Source of the DNA: Sphingobium sp. SYK-6
GTDB lineage: Bacteria; Pseudomonadota; Alphaproteobacteria; Sphingomonadales; Sphingomonadaceae
Length of the DNA: 64,000 nucleotides
Assembly (NCBI RefSeq): GCF_000283515.1
Contig: NC_015976.1
Span: 682,001-746,000, forward strand
Direction of reading: 5' to 3'
This document shows, piece after piece, positions 34,601 through 44,595 of this stretch; the first letter of the stretch is position 1; the number at the start of each line of letters is the position of its first letter. The position numbers and the translations under genes were made by a program. The notes below the pieces were generated by a model, which made no database searches, was not told the DNA's origin, and saw nothing but the letters and a program-made list of their open reading frames with translations.

Positions 34601-35011
34601 TCAGCCCGTGCGGCGGCCGAAGCCCCCGGTCGCGCGGCCGAATGGGCGCAGGCCCTGTCCGCCGAGCCGCGCCTGCATCGGTTCATAAGCGAGGTGCGTG
34701 CCGGTCGGTGCCTCGCCGGGCAGCTGGCTGGCGCGCGCGAGCATCAGCCGCTCGTGCAGGGGGCCGTCGGTGAGCGGGAAGGAGAATTTCACGCCCATGC
34801 GGTCCACTTCGGCCCAGCGACACTGGGCGTAGAGGGTCTGGCCCATATATTCGATCTGGAAGCGCGTTCCGGCCGGCAGGGTGCAGCCGATGACCTGGGC
34901 GCCATGTTCGGTCATGTCGGCGATGGCCGCCTCCAGCGAGTCGAGCACAGTCGTGATCGTCACCGGAATTTCGACGCCGATCCGCCTTTGCCGCTCAACC
35001 TGTGTTTCCAT
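34601..35011 (-). CDS. PilZ-domain protein
   Basis: 136 aa. The RQRR run (about 8-11) and ADMTEHGA (about 31-38) stand for the RxxxR and D/NxSxxG cyclic-di-GMP motifs; the Ser is replaced by Thr. A beta-barrel follows (GTRFQIEYMGQTLYAQCRWA in part). The C-terminal tail is Gly/Arg-rich and disordered. It probably senses c-di-GMP or is a degenerate relative. The gene is divergent from lysK. Confidence 0.75.
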   Translation of the reverse strand: METQVERQRRIGVEIPVTITTVLDSLEAAIADMTEHGAQVIGCTLPAGTRFQIEYMGQTLYAQCRWAEVDRMGVKFSFPLTDGPLHERLMLARASQLPGEAPTGTHLAYEPMQARLGGQGLRPFGRATGGFGRRTG

Positions 35012-35194
35012 GCCCGTTTCCTTGTGTCTCCGCCATGCTGCGTCGTCGTTCGAAGTCGTGTCGAAAACTGCCCTCTAGCCTGTTATATTAGGACTGCACT
35101 GGTAAAATTTCCCGTAACCGCGAATATTGGAAATGGGGGCGTGCCGGGCTTTTTGGCTTGGCGCTCCCGGTGACTTGAAGCTAGAGCGCCCGCC

Positions 35195-36796
35195 ATGACG
35201 ACGCGTGCGATATCTCCCGAGCTCCGTGAAGCCGCCAGGGTCTCCAAGGCCTGGCCTTATGAGGAAGCGCGCAAGCTGCTCAAGCGCTATCCGGGCGGCA
35301 AGCCGGATGGTGCGCCGGTGCTGTTCGAGACCGGCTATGGCCCCTCGGGCCTGCCGCATATCGGCACTTTCAACGAAGTGCTGCGCACGACGATCGTGCG
35401 CCATGCCTATGAGGAACTGTCCGGCGCGCCCACGCGCCTCGTCGCGTTCAGCGATGACATGGACGGGCTGCGCAAGGTGCCGGACAATGTGCCCAACCAG
35501 GCCATGCTGGCGGATTATCTCGGCAAGCCACTCACGCAGGTCCCCGATCCCTTCGGCAAGTTCGAGAGCTTCGCGCATCACAACAACGCGATGCTGCGCG
35601 ACTTTCTGGACAGCTACGGCTTCGACTATGAGTTCGTCTCGTCGACGGACATGTATCGCGGCGGCCAGTTCGACGACGCGCTGAAGAATGTCCTGCGCCA
35701 TTATCAGGCAATCATGGACATCATGCTGCCGACGCTGCGCAAGGAGCGGCAGGCGACCTATTCCCCGGTCCTCCCGGTCAGCCCGAAGAGCGGGAGCGTG
35801 CTTCAGGTCCCCATCGAGGTGGTGGATGCCGATGCCGGCATCGTGCGCTTCACAGATGAAGGCGATGTGATCGAGCAGTCCATCCTGTCCGGCGGCGCCA
35901 AGCTGCAGTGGAAGGTCGACTGGGCGATGCGCTGGGTCGCGCTCGGCGTCGATTACGAGATGGCCGGCAAGGACCTGATCGACAGCGTGACGCAAAGCTC
36001 CAAGATCGCTCGCGCGCTCGGCGGTCGCCCGCCCGAGGGCTTCAATTACGAAATGTTCCTGGACGAGAAGGGCGAGAAGATCTCCAAGTCCAAGGGCAAC
36101 GGCCTCTCGATCGAGCAGTGGCTGACCTATGGCACGCGGGAAAGCCTCGCTTTCTATATCTATCGCGAGCCCAAGGCGGCCAAGCAGCTCCATATCGGCG
36201 TGATCCCGCGCGCGGTGGACGATTATGAGCAGTTCCGCGCCGCTTATGCCGACCAGCCGCTCGACAAGCAGCTCGGCAATCCCGTGCATCACATCCACAA
36301 TGGCGATGTGCCGCAGGACGGGCTTCCGGTCACCTTCGGGCTGCTGCTCAATCTGGTCGGCGTCATGGGCGCGGATGCGACCGAGCATCAGGTCTGGGCC
36401 TATCTGCGCAATTATGCGCCCGACGCCACGGTGGAGCGCTATCCGCGCCTCGGCGGGCTGGTGCGTCATGCGCTGGCCTATAATCGCGATTTCATTGCGC
36501 CCACGCTGCGGCGGCGGGCGCCCGAAGCCCATGAGGCGATGGCCCTGCGCGAACTGGATGCCCAGCTTGCCGCGCTCGATCCGCAGGCGGGGGCGGAGGA
36601 GATCCAGAACATCGTCTATGCGATCGGCAAGGATCCGCATTACGGCTTCGAGCAGCTTCGCGACTGGTTCAAGGCGCTTTACGAGACCTTGCTCGGGGCC
36701 GAGCAGGGCCCGCGCATGGGCAGCTTCATCGCGCTCTACGGTGTCGAGAACAGCCGCGCGCTGATTGCCCGGGCACTGGAAGCCGCGCCCGCCTGA
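35195..36796 (+). CDS. lysK: Lysyl-tRNA synthetase, class I
   Basis: 533 aa. The class I signatures are PSGLPHIG (50-57, HIGH-like) and KISKSKG (about 297-303, KMSKS). Zinc-less Rossmann insertions and the C-terminal helical bundle match the archaeal/alphaproteobacterial class I LysRS. It charges tRNA-Lys. No class II LysRS is in the window. The ATG lies in a short spacer divergent from the PilZ gene. Confidence 0.95.
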   Translation: MTTRAISPELREAARVSKAWPYEEARKLLKRYPGGKPDGAPVLFETGYGPSGLPHIGTFNEVLRTTIVRHAYEELSGAPTRLVAFSDDMDGLRKVPDNVPNQAMLADYLGKPLTQVPDPFGKFESFAHHNNAMLRDFLDSYGFDYEFVSSTDMYRGGQFDDALKNVLRHYQAIMDIMLPTLRKERQATYSPVLPVSPKSGSVLQVPIEVVDADAGIVRFTDEGDVIEQSILSGGAKLQWKVDWAMRWVALGVDYEMAGKDLIDSVTQSSKIARALGGRPPEGFNYEMFLDEKGEKISKSKGNGLSIEQWLTYGTRESLAFYIYREPKAAKQLHIGVIPRAVDDYEQFRAAYADQPLDKQLGNPVHHIHNGDVPQDGLPVTFGLLLNLVGVMGADATEHQVWAYLRNYAPDATVERYPRLGGLVRHALAYNRDFIAPTLRRRAPEAHEAMALRELDAQLAALDPQAGAEEIQNIVYAIGKDPHYGFEQLRDWFKALYETLLGAEQGPRMGSFIALYGVENSRALIARALEAAPA

Positions 36797-36842
36797 TCCC
36801 TGTTGAGGGGAAGGGCGGGCAGGACGTCTTGCGCCTCGCCGC

Positions 36843-37277
36843 TCATGCCTCCGGGCGCTGTGGCTGCAACCGGGCCGACTGGATCGCGCCGACCGCCGCC
36901 ACCGCATCGAGGAACAGCCGCCGCGCCGTGAATTCGGGCACCATGTCCCGCAGCAGCGTGACGGCGCAGGATTCGTCCCCCTGCGCCGCCATGACGGTGA
37001 GGTCGCCCAGCACCGCCTCGTCGGGCGTCAGGGTCATGCAGCACGGCCGGTGAATGAGGAACTGCTCGGGCCAGCTCTGCTGGATGCCGTGCACCAGCCG
37101 CGCCAGGCGCCGCGCCGCGTCCATGCTGCGCAGCCGCACCGCCAGGTCGGGCAAGGGGTCCCGCCCGGCCTGCCCGAACATGATGCACAGCCGCGTCGCC
37201 ATCACCATGTGCATGGCCGTGAGCGGAAAGGAGCGCAGGTCCCTGAAGCGAAACAAGTGCGAAAGCGTCTGATTCAT
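36843..37277 (-). CDS. Hypothetical protein, DUF6628-like
   Basis: 144 aa, starting after GGAGGAG. It contains a conserved-looking PCCMTLTPDEAVLGDLTVMA (PCCMTLTPDE, about 78-87) and a C-terminal helical part. This agrees with my memory of DUF6628, a sphingomonad-enriched family of unknown function. It is mainly helical and soluble. Its promoter region contains a palindrome at 37326-37346. It converges on lysK. Confidence 0.65.
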   Translation of the reverse strand: MNQTLSHLFRFRDLRSFPLTAMHMVMATRLCIMFGQAGRDPLPDLAVRLRSMDAARRLARLVHGIQQSWPEQFLIHRPCCMTLTPDEAVLGDLTVMAAQGDESCAVTLLRDMVPEFTARRLFLDAVAAVGAIQSARLQPQRPEA

Positions 37278-37318
37278 GGGGGCTCCTCCGGTCGCGCTGC
37301 CATCGTCTCTCCCGGCAA

Positions 37319-37347
37319 ATTATGCTATTGCGAACGAATTGCAATAA
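37319..37347 (-). promoter_or_regulatory. Predicted promoter with palindrome upstream of the 144-aa gene
   Basis: On the minus strand: TTATTG (37347-37342), 17-bp spacer, CATAAT (37324-37319). A palindrome with arms TATTGC and GCAATA (37326-37346) covers the spacer and -35, a layout suited to repression. Confidence 0.45.
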
Positions 37348-37630
37348 CTTTCAGAAACACCAGTCGCACCGGGACGCGTTTTATCTGTCCTAATATGTCC
37401 GGTTTCTTCGTCGCAGATCGGGAGAAAATGGCGGTTTCCCGCGCCATGGCGGGCCGTCGGATCGACGGCGCGGACTGTAAGCCCATGTCCCGGTCCGCGC
37501 CGTTCCCCTCCGCGAACCTTCCCCCGAGCCGTCCCACCGATCGCCCCCGTAGTTTTGCGGATTCCGAAGGCCGGCTGGCCCCGCCACAAAGGGCGCATCA
37601 GGCCTGGCCCCAGACCTGCGGAGACGGACA

Positions 37631-38017
37631 ATGATCGAACTGAGCGGCCCCCATGCCCACGCCCTCATCATCGAGGACAACATGATCATGAGCCGCGCGA
37701 TCGAAGCCCAGCTCATGGCGGCGGGCTTCCGCTCCATCTATCATGCCCGCACCCGGAATCGCGCCATGGCGCTCGCCCGCGTGCAGTCGCCCGATGTCGT
37801 GGTGGTGGGCGAGCATGTCGATCAATGGGCGGGGATCGCCGCCGCGCAGGAGCTCAGCCATCGCGACGGGACCGCTGTCATGATGGTCACCACCGATCCG
37901 CAGTTCTGGCGGCGCCCTGTCCCCGAGGATGTTCCCATGCGCGGGCCCTATCGCATCGATCAGTTGAGCCGCGCCTTCAGCCCCCGGCGGCAGGGAAGCG
38001 CGGCGCCCGTCGCGTGA
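37631..38017 (+). CDS. Degenerate response-regulator receiver protein
   Basis: 128 aa, a stand-alone CheY-like fold: ALIIEDNMIMSRAIEAQL at the start keeps the acidic pocket, but the phosphoacceptor position reads VVVVGEHV, with Gly where Asp should be. The conserved Lys loop near the end reads RGPYRID, without Lys. So it is probably not phosphorylated in the usual way and may act as a constitutive or protein-binding pseudo-receiver. GGAGACGGACA precedes the ATG. No kinase is adjacent. Confidence 0.75.
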   Translation: MIELSGPHAHALIIEDNMIMSRAIEAQLMAAGFRSIYHARTRNRAMALARVQSPDVVVVGEHVDQWAGIAAAQELSHRDGTAVMMVTTDPQFWRRPVPEDVPMRGPYRIDQLSRAFSPRRQGSAAPVA

Positions 38018-38104
38018 CGGGGCGGGGGAACGGACGACTCCGCGCGCCGGTCCGCCGCGATCCCTTGGGCGTCCCACATCTCAACCAGTCAGGAGTCAGT
38101 TCCC

Positions 38105-39148
38105 ATGCAGAAGACCATGAAAGCCGCCGTCGTCCGCGCGTTCGGCAAGCCCCTCGTCATCGAGGAAGTGAAAGTGCCCGAGGTCGGTCCCGGCCAGATC
38201 CTCGTCAAGGTCGCCGCGGCCGGCGTCTGCCATACGGATCTCCATGCCGCCGAGGGCGACTGGCCGGTCAAGCCGACGCCGCCCTTCATTCCGGGGCATG
38301 AGGGGGTGGGGCATGTGGTCGCGGTGGGCGCCGGCGTTGCGCATGTGCGCGAGGGCGATCGGGTCGGCGTGCCTTGGCTCTACAGCGCATGCGGCCATTG
38401 CGTGCATTGTCTGGGCGGCTGGGAGACGCTGTGCGAGGTGCAGCAAAACACCGGCTATTCGGTGAACGGCAGCTTCGCCGAATATGTCCTCGCCGATCCG
38501 AACTATGTCGGCCATCTGCCCGCCAATGTGGGTTTCGTGGAGATCGCGCCGGTGCTCTGCGCGGGCGTCACGGTCTACAAGGGGCTGAAGGTCACGGACA
38601 CGAAGCCGGGCGACTGGGTCGCGATATCGGGCATCGGCGGGCTGGGGCACATGGCGGTGCAATATGCCAAGGCGATGGGGCTCAATGTCGTGGCGGTCGA
38701 TATCGACGATGAGAAGCTGGCGCTCGCGGAGCGGCTGGGCGCCGACCTGTCGGTCAACGCGCTCCACGCCGACCCGGCCGCCTTCGTCAGGAAGGAGATC
38801 GGCGGCGCTCAGGGCGTTCTGGTGACAGCGGTGAGCCCCAAGGCGTTCCAGCAGGCGATGGGCATGGCCCGCCGGGGCGGCACGGTCTCCCTCAATGGCC
38901 TGCCGCCGGGCGATTTTCCGGTGTCCATCTTCGACACGGTGCTGAATGGCACCACCATCCGGGGCTCGATCGTCGGCACGCGGCTCGATCTCCAGGAAGC
39001 GCTGGATTTCGCGCAGGCGGGGAAAGTCCACGCGACGGTGAAGACCGATGCGCTGGAGAACATCAATGACGTGTTCGCGCGGATGCACCGTGGCGAGATC
39101 GAGGGGCGCATCGTCCTCGATTTCGAGGGCGCCGGAACGCCGGCCTAG
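38105..39148 (+). CDS. adhP: Zinc-dependent alcohol dehydrogenase
   Basis: 347 aa of the AdhP/AdhA type. Catalytic-zinc ligands are in GVCHTDLH and GHEGVGHV; structural-zinc cysteines occur at [15 protein letters not shown]. The coenzyme site [17 protein letters not shown] ends in [10 protein letters not shown], where Asp suggests NAD(H). It oxidises ethanol or other primary alcohols in the cytoplasm. It stands alone, with 213 bp before the efflux operon. Confidence 0.9.
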   Translation: MQKTMKAAVVRAFGKPLVIEEVKVPEVGPGQILVKVAAAGVCHTDLHAAEGDWPVKPTPPFIPGHEGVGHVVAVGAGVAHVREGDRVGVPWLYSACGHCVHCLGGWETLCEVQQNTGYSVNGSFAEYVLADPNYVGHLPANVGFVEIAPVLCAGVTVYKGLKVTDTKPGDWVAISGIGGLGHMAVQYAKAMGLNVVAVDIDDEKLALAERLGADLSVNALHADPAAFVRKEIGGAQGVLVTAVSPKAFQQAMGMARRGGTVSLNGLPPGDFPVSIFDTVLNGTTIRGSIVGTRLDLQEALDFAQAGKVHATVKTDALENINDVFARMHRGEIEGRIVLDFEGAGTPA

Positions 39149-39361
39149 AACGCCTGAACTCTGGTCGCGGCCGGAGCCTCCGGTCGCGACGCCAACCTTC
39201 GCATCCCTGCCTCGCGGGGCGACATCGCACGCCCGGAGGGCGGCCTGCCGGCGCGCGCCTGCCCTGAGCCCTCCGGGATCCGAGGCGGCTACGTAGCATC
39301 CCCAATGATGCCCGTCGCTGCGCTGCGGTAACAAACCCGGAAAGCTGAACGGACGGGCAAA

Positions 39362-40783
39362 TTGGCAAGTTTCCTCAGACGATCGATGGCAGTTTTCGGG
39401 GCCGCGTCGCTTGCCGGCTGCTCCTTTGCCCCTGCACCGCAGCATCCGGCGATGCCGGTGCCGGCGCTCTATCCCGAGGAGAGCGCGCCGCTCGGCGGGA
39501 ACGCCGCGGCGCAGATCGGCTGGGAGGCCTTTTTCGGCGACGCGCAAGTCAGGGCGCTGATCGGCCGCGCCCTTGCCAACAATCGCGATCTGCGTGTCGC
39601 TGCGGCCCGGATCGAGCAGGCCCGCGCGGCGCTGCGGGCGCGTGGTGCCGATCTCGCGCCCCAGCTCGCCGGGTCCGCCGGCATGGTCAAGGCCGGGCTG
39701 CCGGAAAGCTTTTCCCAGATGCTCCGCGAGGACACGCTGACCAGCTATGACGGCATGCTGCAGACGAGCTGGGAAATCGACCTGTTCGGGCGGCTGCGCA
39801 GCCTGCGGACGGCCGCGCTCCAGCAATATCTCGCCAGCACGGAAGCGCGGCGGGGTCTGGCGACGATCCTGGTCGCGCAAGTGGCGGCGGGCTGCCTTGC
39901 CGATCGCGAATATGCCGAGCGGCTGGAACTGGCGCGCGAAACGCTCGCCAACCGGGAGCGGGCACTGCAGATCCTCACCCGGCGCTACGAACTGGGGTCT
40001 GGCTCGCGGATCGAAGTGACGCAGGCCGAGACGCTGCGCACGCAGGCCGCCGGCGCCATCCAGTCGATCGAGCTTTCCCGTGCGCAGAACCGGACGGCCC
40101 TGGCGCTGCTGGTCGGCGCGCCGGTCGAGGAGGCGGCGCTGACGCACAGCCTCGCCGAGATGGGGCGCACCCAGTCCATTCCCGCCGGCCTCCCCTCCGA
40201 GCTGCTCGCCAATCGGCCGGACATCGTGGCCGCCGAGCATCAACTGCGCGGGGCGGAAGCGAATATCGGCGCCGCCCGTGCCGCCTTCTTCCCCAGCATC
40301 AGCCTGACCGGCGCGGTGGGCACCACCAGCAACGATCTCGATGGACTGTTCGGTGCCGGCACCGGCCTGTGGCTGTTCCGCCCCACCGTCTCGCTGCCGA
40401 TCTTCACCGCCGGCAAGCTGCGCGCCAGTCTGCGGGCAAGTGAGGCGCAGCGTGACGAGATGATCGCCACTTATGAGAAGACCATTCAGGCCGCCTTTCG
40501 CGACGTGGTCGATGCGCTGGCGCAGCGGCGCTGGCTCAATGAGCAGATCGCGACCACCGAGCAGGCGATTGCCGCGCTGAGCGAGCGCTCCCGCCTGGCG
40601 ACGATCCGCTTCGAGGCCGGCCGCGCCGCCTATCTCGAGGTGCTGGATGCCGAGCGCGACCGTTTCTCAGCGCAGCAGCAGCTCGTCCAGCTGCGTCGCG
40701 CCTGGCTGGCCAGCGGCGTGGCGCTTTACGCTGCGCTGGGCGGCGGCTTTTCCGAACCCGAAGGGCAGGGGCAGATGCCATGA
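39362..40783 (+). CDS. Outer-membrane efflux lipoprotein, NodT family
   Basis: 473 aa. The N-terminus has a lipobox ASLAGCSF, so the mature protein is acylated. Two outer-membrane efflux protein repeats follow, with NRDLRVAAARIEQARA and the second-repeat LPSELLANRPDIVAAEHQL (LLANRPDI). It forms the TolC-like trimeric duct. The TTG start at 39362 or an internal ATG at 39389 are both possible; the second leaves a very short signal sequence. It is the first gene of the efflux operon, and its stop overlaps the HlyD start. Confidence 0.9.
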   Translation: MASFLRRSMAVFGAASLAGCSFAPAPQHPAMPVPALYPEESAPLGGNAAAQIGWEAFFGDAQVRALIGRALANNRDLRVAAARIEQARAALRARGADLAPQLAGSAGMVKAGLPESFSQMLREDTLTSYDGMLQTSWEIDLFGRLRSLRTAALQQYLASTEARRGLATILVAQVAAGCLADREYAERLELARETLANRERALQILTRRYELGSGSRIEVTQAETLRTQAAGAIQSIELSRAQNRTALALLVGAPVEEAALTHSLAEMGRTQSIPAGLPSELLANRPDIVAAEHQLRGAEANIGAARAAFFPSISLTGAVGTTSNDLDGLFGAGTGLWLFRPTVSLPIFTAGKLRASLRASEAQRDEMIATYEKTIQAAFRDVVDALAQRRWLNEQIATTEQAIAALSERSRLATIRFEAGRAAYLEVLDAERDRFSAQQQLVQLRRAWLASGVALYAALGGGFSEPEGQGQMP

Positions 40784-41853
40784 GTACCAACTGGAAGAAA
40801 TGGGCGATACGCCTCGCCATAGCCGCCGTGGCCATCGCCGCTGTCCTGACCTGGCGCTACTATCTCACGCGCGATCCGCTTGGCGAAGGGATCGCCAGCG
40901 GCAATGGCCGGATCGAGGCGACGGAAGTGGATGTCGCTGCCAAGGCGCCGGGGCGCATCCGCGACATCCTCGTCGATGAGGGGGATGAAGTGAAGGCGGG
41001 CCAGTTGCTGGCGACGATGGACGTCGACACGCTGGAAGCGCAGCATGCCCAGACGAGCGCGCAGAGCGAAGCGGCGCGGTCCAGCGTCCGGTCGGCGCAG
41101 ATGCAGGTGGCGCAGGCGCTCAGCCAGCGCACGGCAGCCCTTGCGCAGCTCCGCCAGCGGCAGGCCGATCTCGCCACCGCGCGCCAGCATCTCGGCCGCT
41201 CGACCGCGCTCGCGGCCGAAGGCGCGACGCCGCGCCAGGAGCAGGAGGATGACCATGCCCGGCTGCAGGCCGCTCAGGCCGGTGTCGACGCGGCGCAGGC
41301 GCAGGTCGCGGCCATCGATGCCGCGATCGCCACGGCCCGCGCGCAGGCCAGTGGGGCGCAGGCCAATGCGCAGGCGGCGAGCGCGCTGGTCCGTCAGGTC
41401 GAAACGAATATCAACGATGCCGCGCTGCGCGCGCCTCGCGCCGGGCGCGTGCAATATCGCATTGCCGAGCCGGGCGAGGTCATCGGCGCGGGCGGCAAGG
41501 TGCTCAATCTCATCGATCTCACCGATGTCTATCTCACCTTCTTCCTGCCCGAGCAGGCGGTCGGCCGGGTCGGTCTCGGCGACGAGGCACGCCTCGTGCT
41601 CGATGCCGCGCCGGATCGGGTGATCCCGGCGCGCATCACCTTCATTGCCGACGTCGCCCAGTTCACGCCCAAGACGGTGGAGACGAAGGACGAGCGGCAG
41701 AAGCTCATGTTCCGCGTGCGCGCCTCGATCGATCCCAAGCTGCTGGCCCGCTACCGCAATGTGGTGAAGTCGGGCATGCCGGGCATGGCCTATGTGCGGA
41801 TCGATCGTTCGGGGGCATGGCCGGCGCAGCTCGCGCTGACTCCGCTCAAATGA
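40780..41853 (+). CDS. HlyD-family periplasmic adaptor (YhiI-like)
   Basis: 357 aa. One N-terminal membrane anchor (about 8-24), then the biotinyl-lipoyl half-motif [20 protein letters not shown] ([14 protein letters not shown], about 56-69), a long coiled-coil hairpin rich in Ala/Gln (about 90-205) and the second lipoyl/barrel region ([18 protein letters not shown]). It bridges the ABC permease and the outer-membrane duct. It overlaps the upstream and downstream genes by four bases each (ATGA). Confidence 0.9.
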   Translation: MSTNWKKWAIRLAIAAVAIAAVLTWRYYLTRDPLGEGIASGNGRIEATEVDVAAKAPGRIRDILVDEGDEVKAGQLLATMDVDTLEAQHAQTSAQSEAARSSVRSAQMQVAQALSQRTAALAQLRQRQADLATARQHLGRSTALAAEGATPRQEQEDDHARLQAAQAGVDAAQAQVAAIDAAIATARAQASGAQANAQAASALVRQVETNINDAALRAPRAGRVQYRIAEPGEVIGAGGKVLNLIDLTDVYLTFFLPEQAVGRVGLGDEARLVLDAAPDRVIPARITFIADVAQFTPKTVETKDERQKLMFRVRASIDPKLLARYRNVVKSGMPGMAYVRIDRSGAWPAQLALTPLK

Positions 41854-44591
41854 CCGACGATGCCGTTCGCCTGTCCGGCGTGCACCTGCGCTTCGGCGAT
41901 GTGGTGGCGCTCGACGGCATCGATCTTCAGCTCCCCGCCGGGCGCACGGTGGCGATGATCGGGCCGGACGGCGTCGGCAAGTCGAGCCTGTTCGCGCTGG
42001 TTGCCGGCGCCCGCGCGATCCAGGAAGGGCAGGTCGAGGTATTGGGCGGAGACATGGCCGACGCCCGGCACCGGCGGCGCATCTGCCCGCGCATCGCCTA
42101 TATGCCGCAGGGCCTGGGCAAGAATCTCTACCCGACCCTGTCGGTCTTCGAGAATATCGATTTCTTCGCGCGCCTCTTCGGCCAGGCGCGTGCGGAGCGC
42201 GAGGCGCGCATCGAGACGTTGCTGGCCGCGACCGGCCTCGCACCGTTCCGCACGCGCCCGGCCGGCAAGCTCTCCGGCGGCATGAAGCAGAAGCTCGGCC
42301 TGTGCTGCGCGCTCATCCACGATCCGGATCTGCTGCTGCTCGACGAACCGACGACCGGTGTCGATCCGCTCTCCCGCGTGCAGTTCTGGGAGCTGATCGA
42401 CCGGATCCGCGCCGAGCGCCCGGGCATGAGCGTGCTGGTCGCCACGGCCTATATGGAGGAGGCCGAGCGCTTCGATCATCTCGTCGCCATGGATGCGGGG
42501 CGAGTCCTTGCGACCGGCACGGCAGCCGAGTTGCGCGAGCGCACCGGCGCCGCGAGCCTGGAGGAGGCGTTCATCGCCCTGCTGCCCGAGGAGCAGCGGC
42601 GCGAGCATCACGCCGTGACGATCCCGCCCCGGGACGCGATGGCGGACGGCATCCCCGCGATCGAGGCGCGCGGCCTCACCATGCGCTTCGGCAACTTCAC
42701 GGCCGTCGATCATGTGGATTTCAGCATCGGGCGCGGCGAGATCTTCGGCTTCATCGGGTCGAACGGCTGCGGCAAGACGACGACGATGAAGATGCTGACC
42801 GGCCTGCTCCCCGCTAGTGAAGGCCAGGCCCTGCTGTTCGGCCGCCCGGTCGATCCGCGCGATATCGAGACGCGCAAGCGGGTCGGCTACATGTCGCAGA
42901 GCTTCTCTCTCTACACCGAGCTGACAGTGCGGCAGAATCTGGAGCTTCACGCCCAGCTCTTCCAGGTGCCGGACGACCGGATCGCGGCGCGCGTGACCGA
43001 GATGGCCGAGCGCTTCGGCCTGCTCGATCTGATGGACGCCTGGCCGGAAAGCCTGCCGCTCGGCCAGCGCCAGCGTCTCAGCCTCGCCGTGGCGATGATC
43101 CACGCGCCCGAGATCCTGATCCTCGACGAGCCGACCTCGGGCGTTGATCCCATCGCTCGCGACGCGTTTTGGCAGATGATGATCGACCTGGCCCGCAAGG
43201 ACATGGTGACCATCTTCATTTCCACCCATTTCATGAACGAGGCCGAGCGTTGCGACCGGGTGGCCCTCATGCACATGGGCCGGGTGCTGGCGACCGATAC
43301 GCCGGCCGGCGTGGTGCGCGCCAGCGGGGCGGCGGACCTCGAGGCGGCATTCATCGATCATCTGCGCCGCATGGGCGGTTTCGAGGGCGATGGTGAAGCG
43401 CTGGCGGGCGATACCCCGGCGACGCTGGCCGCCGCGCCCCGCACGGGCGATAAGGCGGACGCGCGCTTCAGCCTGCGCCATATGCTGAGCTACAGCCGGC
43501 GCGAGGCGCTGGAGTTGCGCCGGGACCCGATCCGCGCGACGCTGGCGCTGGTGGGCAGCATCATCCTCATGTTCATCATGGGCTATGGCATCAGCCTCGA
43601 CGTCGAGAATCTGACCTTCGCCGTGCTCGACCGGGACGGGACCACCACCAGCCAGAATTATGCGCTCAATCTCTCCGGCTCGCGCTATTTCGTCGAGCAT
43701 GCGCCGGTGCATGGCTATGCCGAACTCGACCGGCGGATGCGGGACGGCGAGCTGAGCGTCGTCATAGAGATTCCGGAGCATTTCGCGCGTGACATCCGCC
43801 GGGGCAGGCCGGTGTCCGTGGGCATGTGGGTGGATGGCTCGATGCCGAGCCGCGCCGAGACCGTGCTGTCCTATGTGCAGGCCATGCACCTCAGTTGGCT
43901 CTCGGATTTCGCCATGCGGGAGCTGGGCGCGCGGCCAAGCCTCGGCCTTGCCGGCATCGAGACGCGCTATCGCTACAATCCCGATGTCGCGAGCCTCGTC
44001 GCGATCGTGCCGGCCGTGATCCCGATCCTGCTCCTGCTCATCCCGTCCATGCTGACCGCGCTCAGCGTCGTGCGCGAGAAGGAGCTTGGCTCCATCGTCA
44101 ATCTCTATGTGACGCCGGTGACCCGCACCGAGTTCCTCCTCGGCAAGCAGCTTCCCTATGTGGTGCTGGCGATGCTGAACTTCGTCCTGCTGACGATCCT
44201 CGCCGTCACGGTGTTCGGCGTGCCGCTCAAGGGCAGCCTGTTCGCGCTGAGCCTGGGTGCGCTGCTGTTCGTGCTCAGTTCGACCGCGATCGGCCTCATC
44301 TGCTCCACTTTCCTGCGCACCCAGATCGCCGCCATCTTCGGCACCGCCATCGCCACCATCATCCCGGCGGTCCAGTTCTCGGGCATGCTGACGCCGGTCG
44401 CCTCGCTGGAAGGGTCGGGCCGCTTCATCGGCACGGTCTATCCCGCCACGCACATCCTCACGATCAGTCGCGGCGTCTTCTGCAAGGCGCTGGGCGTCTC
44501 GGATCTTCCCGGAGCCTTCACGGCTCTCGCGATCACCGCACCCCTGCTGATGGCGGCAGGCATTGCGCTGGTGCGCAAGCAGGAGCGTTGA
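41850..44591 (+). CDS. ABC transporter fusion: two ATPase domains plus permease (RbbA/YhiH-like)
   Basis: 913 aa from ATG 41850. First ATPase: GPDGVGKSS (Walker A), [10 protein letters not shown] signature, [13 protein letters not shown]. Second ATPase: [21 protein letters not shown] as a modified signature, [12 protein letters not shown]. The last third is an ABC-2 permease with about six helices, beginning near residue 560. This order matches RbbA/YhiH of the YhiI-YhiH-YhhJ exporters. It exports an unknown compound with the adaptor and duct encoded upstream. Confidence 0.92.
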   Translation: MTDDAVRLSGVHLRFGDVVALDGIDLQLPAGRTVAMIGPDGVGKSSLFALVAGARAIQEGQVEVLGGDMADARHRRRICPRIAYMPQGLGKNLYPTLSVFENIDFFARLFGQARAEREARIETLLAATGLAPFRTRPAGKLSGGMKQKLGLCCALIHDPDLLLLDEPTTGVDPLSRVQFWELIDRIRAERPGMSVLVATAYMEEAERFDHLVAMDAGRVLATGTAAELRERTGAASLEEAFIALLPEEQRREHHAVTIPPRDAMADGIPAIEARGLTMRFGNFTAVDHVDFSIGRGEIFGFIGSNGCGKTTTMKMLTGLLPASEGQALLFGRPVDPRDIETRKRVGYMSQSFSLYTELTVRQNLELHAQLFQVPDDRIAARVTEMAERFGLLDLMDAWPESLPLGQRQRLSLAVAMIHAPEILILDEPTSGVDPIARDAFWQMMIDLARKDMVTIFISTHFMNEAERCDRVALMHMGRVLATDTPAGVVRASGAADLEAAFIDHLRRMGGFEGDGEALAGDTPATLAAAPRTGDKADARFSLRHMLSYSRREALELRRDPIRATLALVGSIILMFIMGYGISLDVENLTFAVLDRDGTTTSQNYALNLSGSRYFVEHAPVHGYAELDRRMRDGELSVVIEIPEHFARDIRRGRPVSVGMWVDGSMPSRAETVLSYVQAMHLSWLSDFAMRELGARPSLGLAGIETRYRYNPDVASLVAIVPAVIPILLLLIPSMLTALSVVREKELGSIVNLYVTPVTRTEFLLGKQLPYVVLAMLNFVLLTILAVTVFGVPLKGSLFALSLGALLFVLSSTAIGLICSTFLRTQIAAIFGTAIATIIPAVQFSGMLTPVASLEGSGRFIGTVYPATHILTISRGVFCKALGVSDLPGAFTALAITAPLLMAAGIALVRKQER

Positions 44592-44595
44592 AGCG

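Noticed and set aside
31960-34773. Long plus-strand open frame opposite the helicase
   Set aside because: Antisense of conserved helicase motifs; no recognisable domain.
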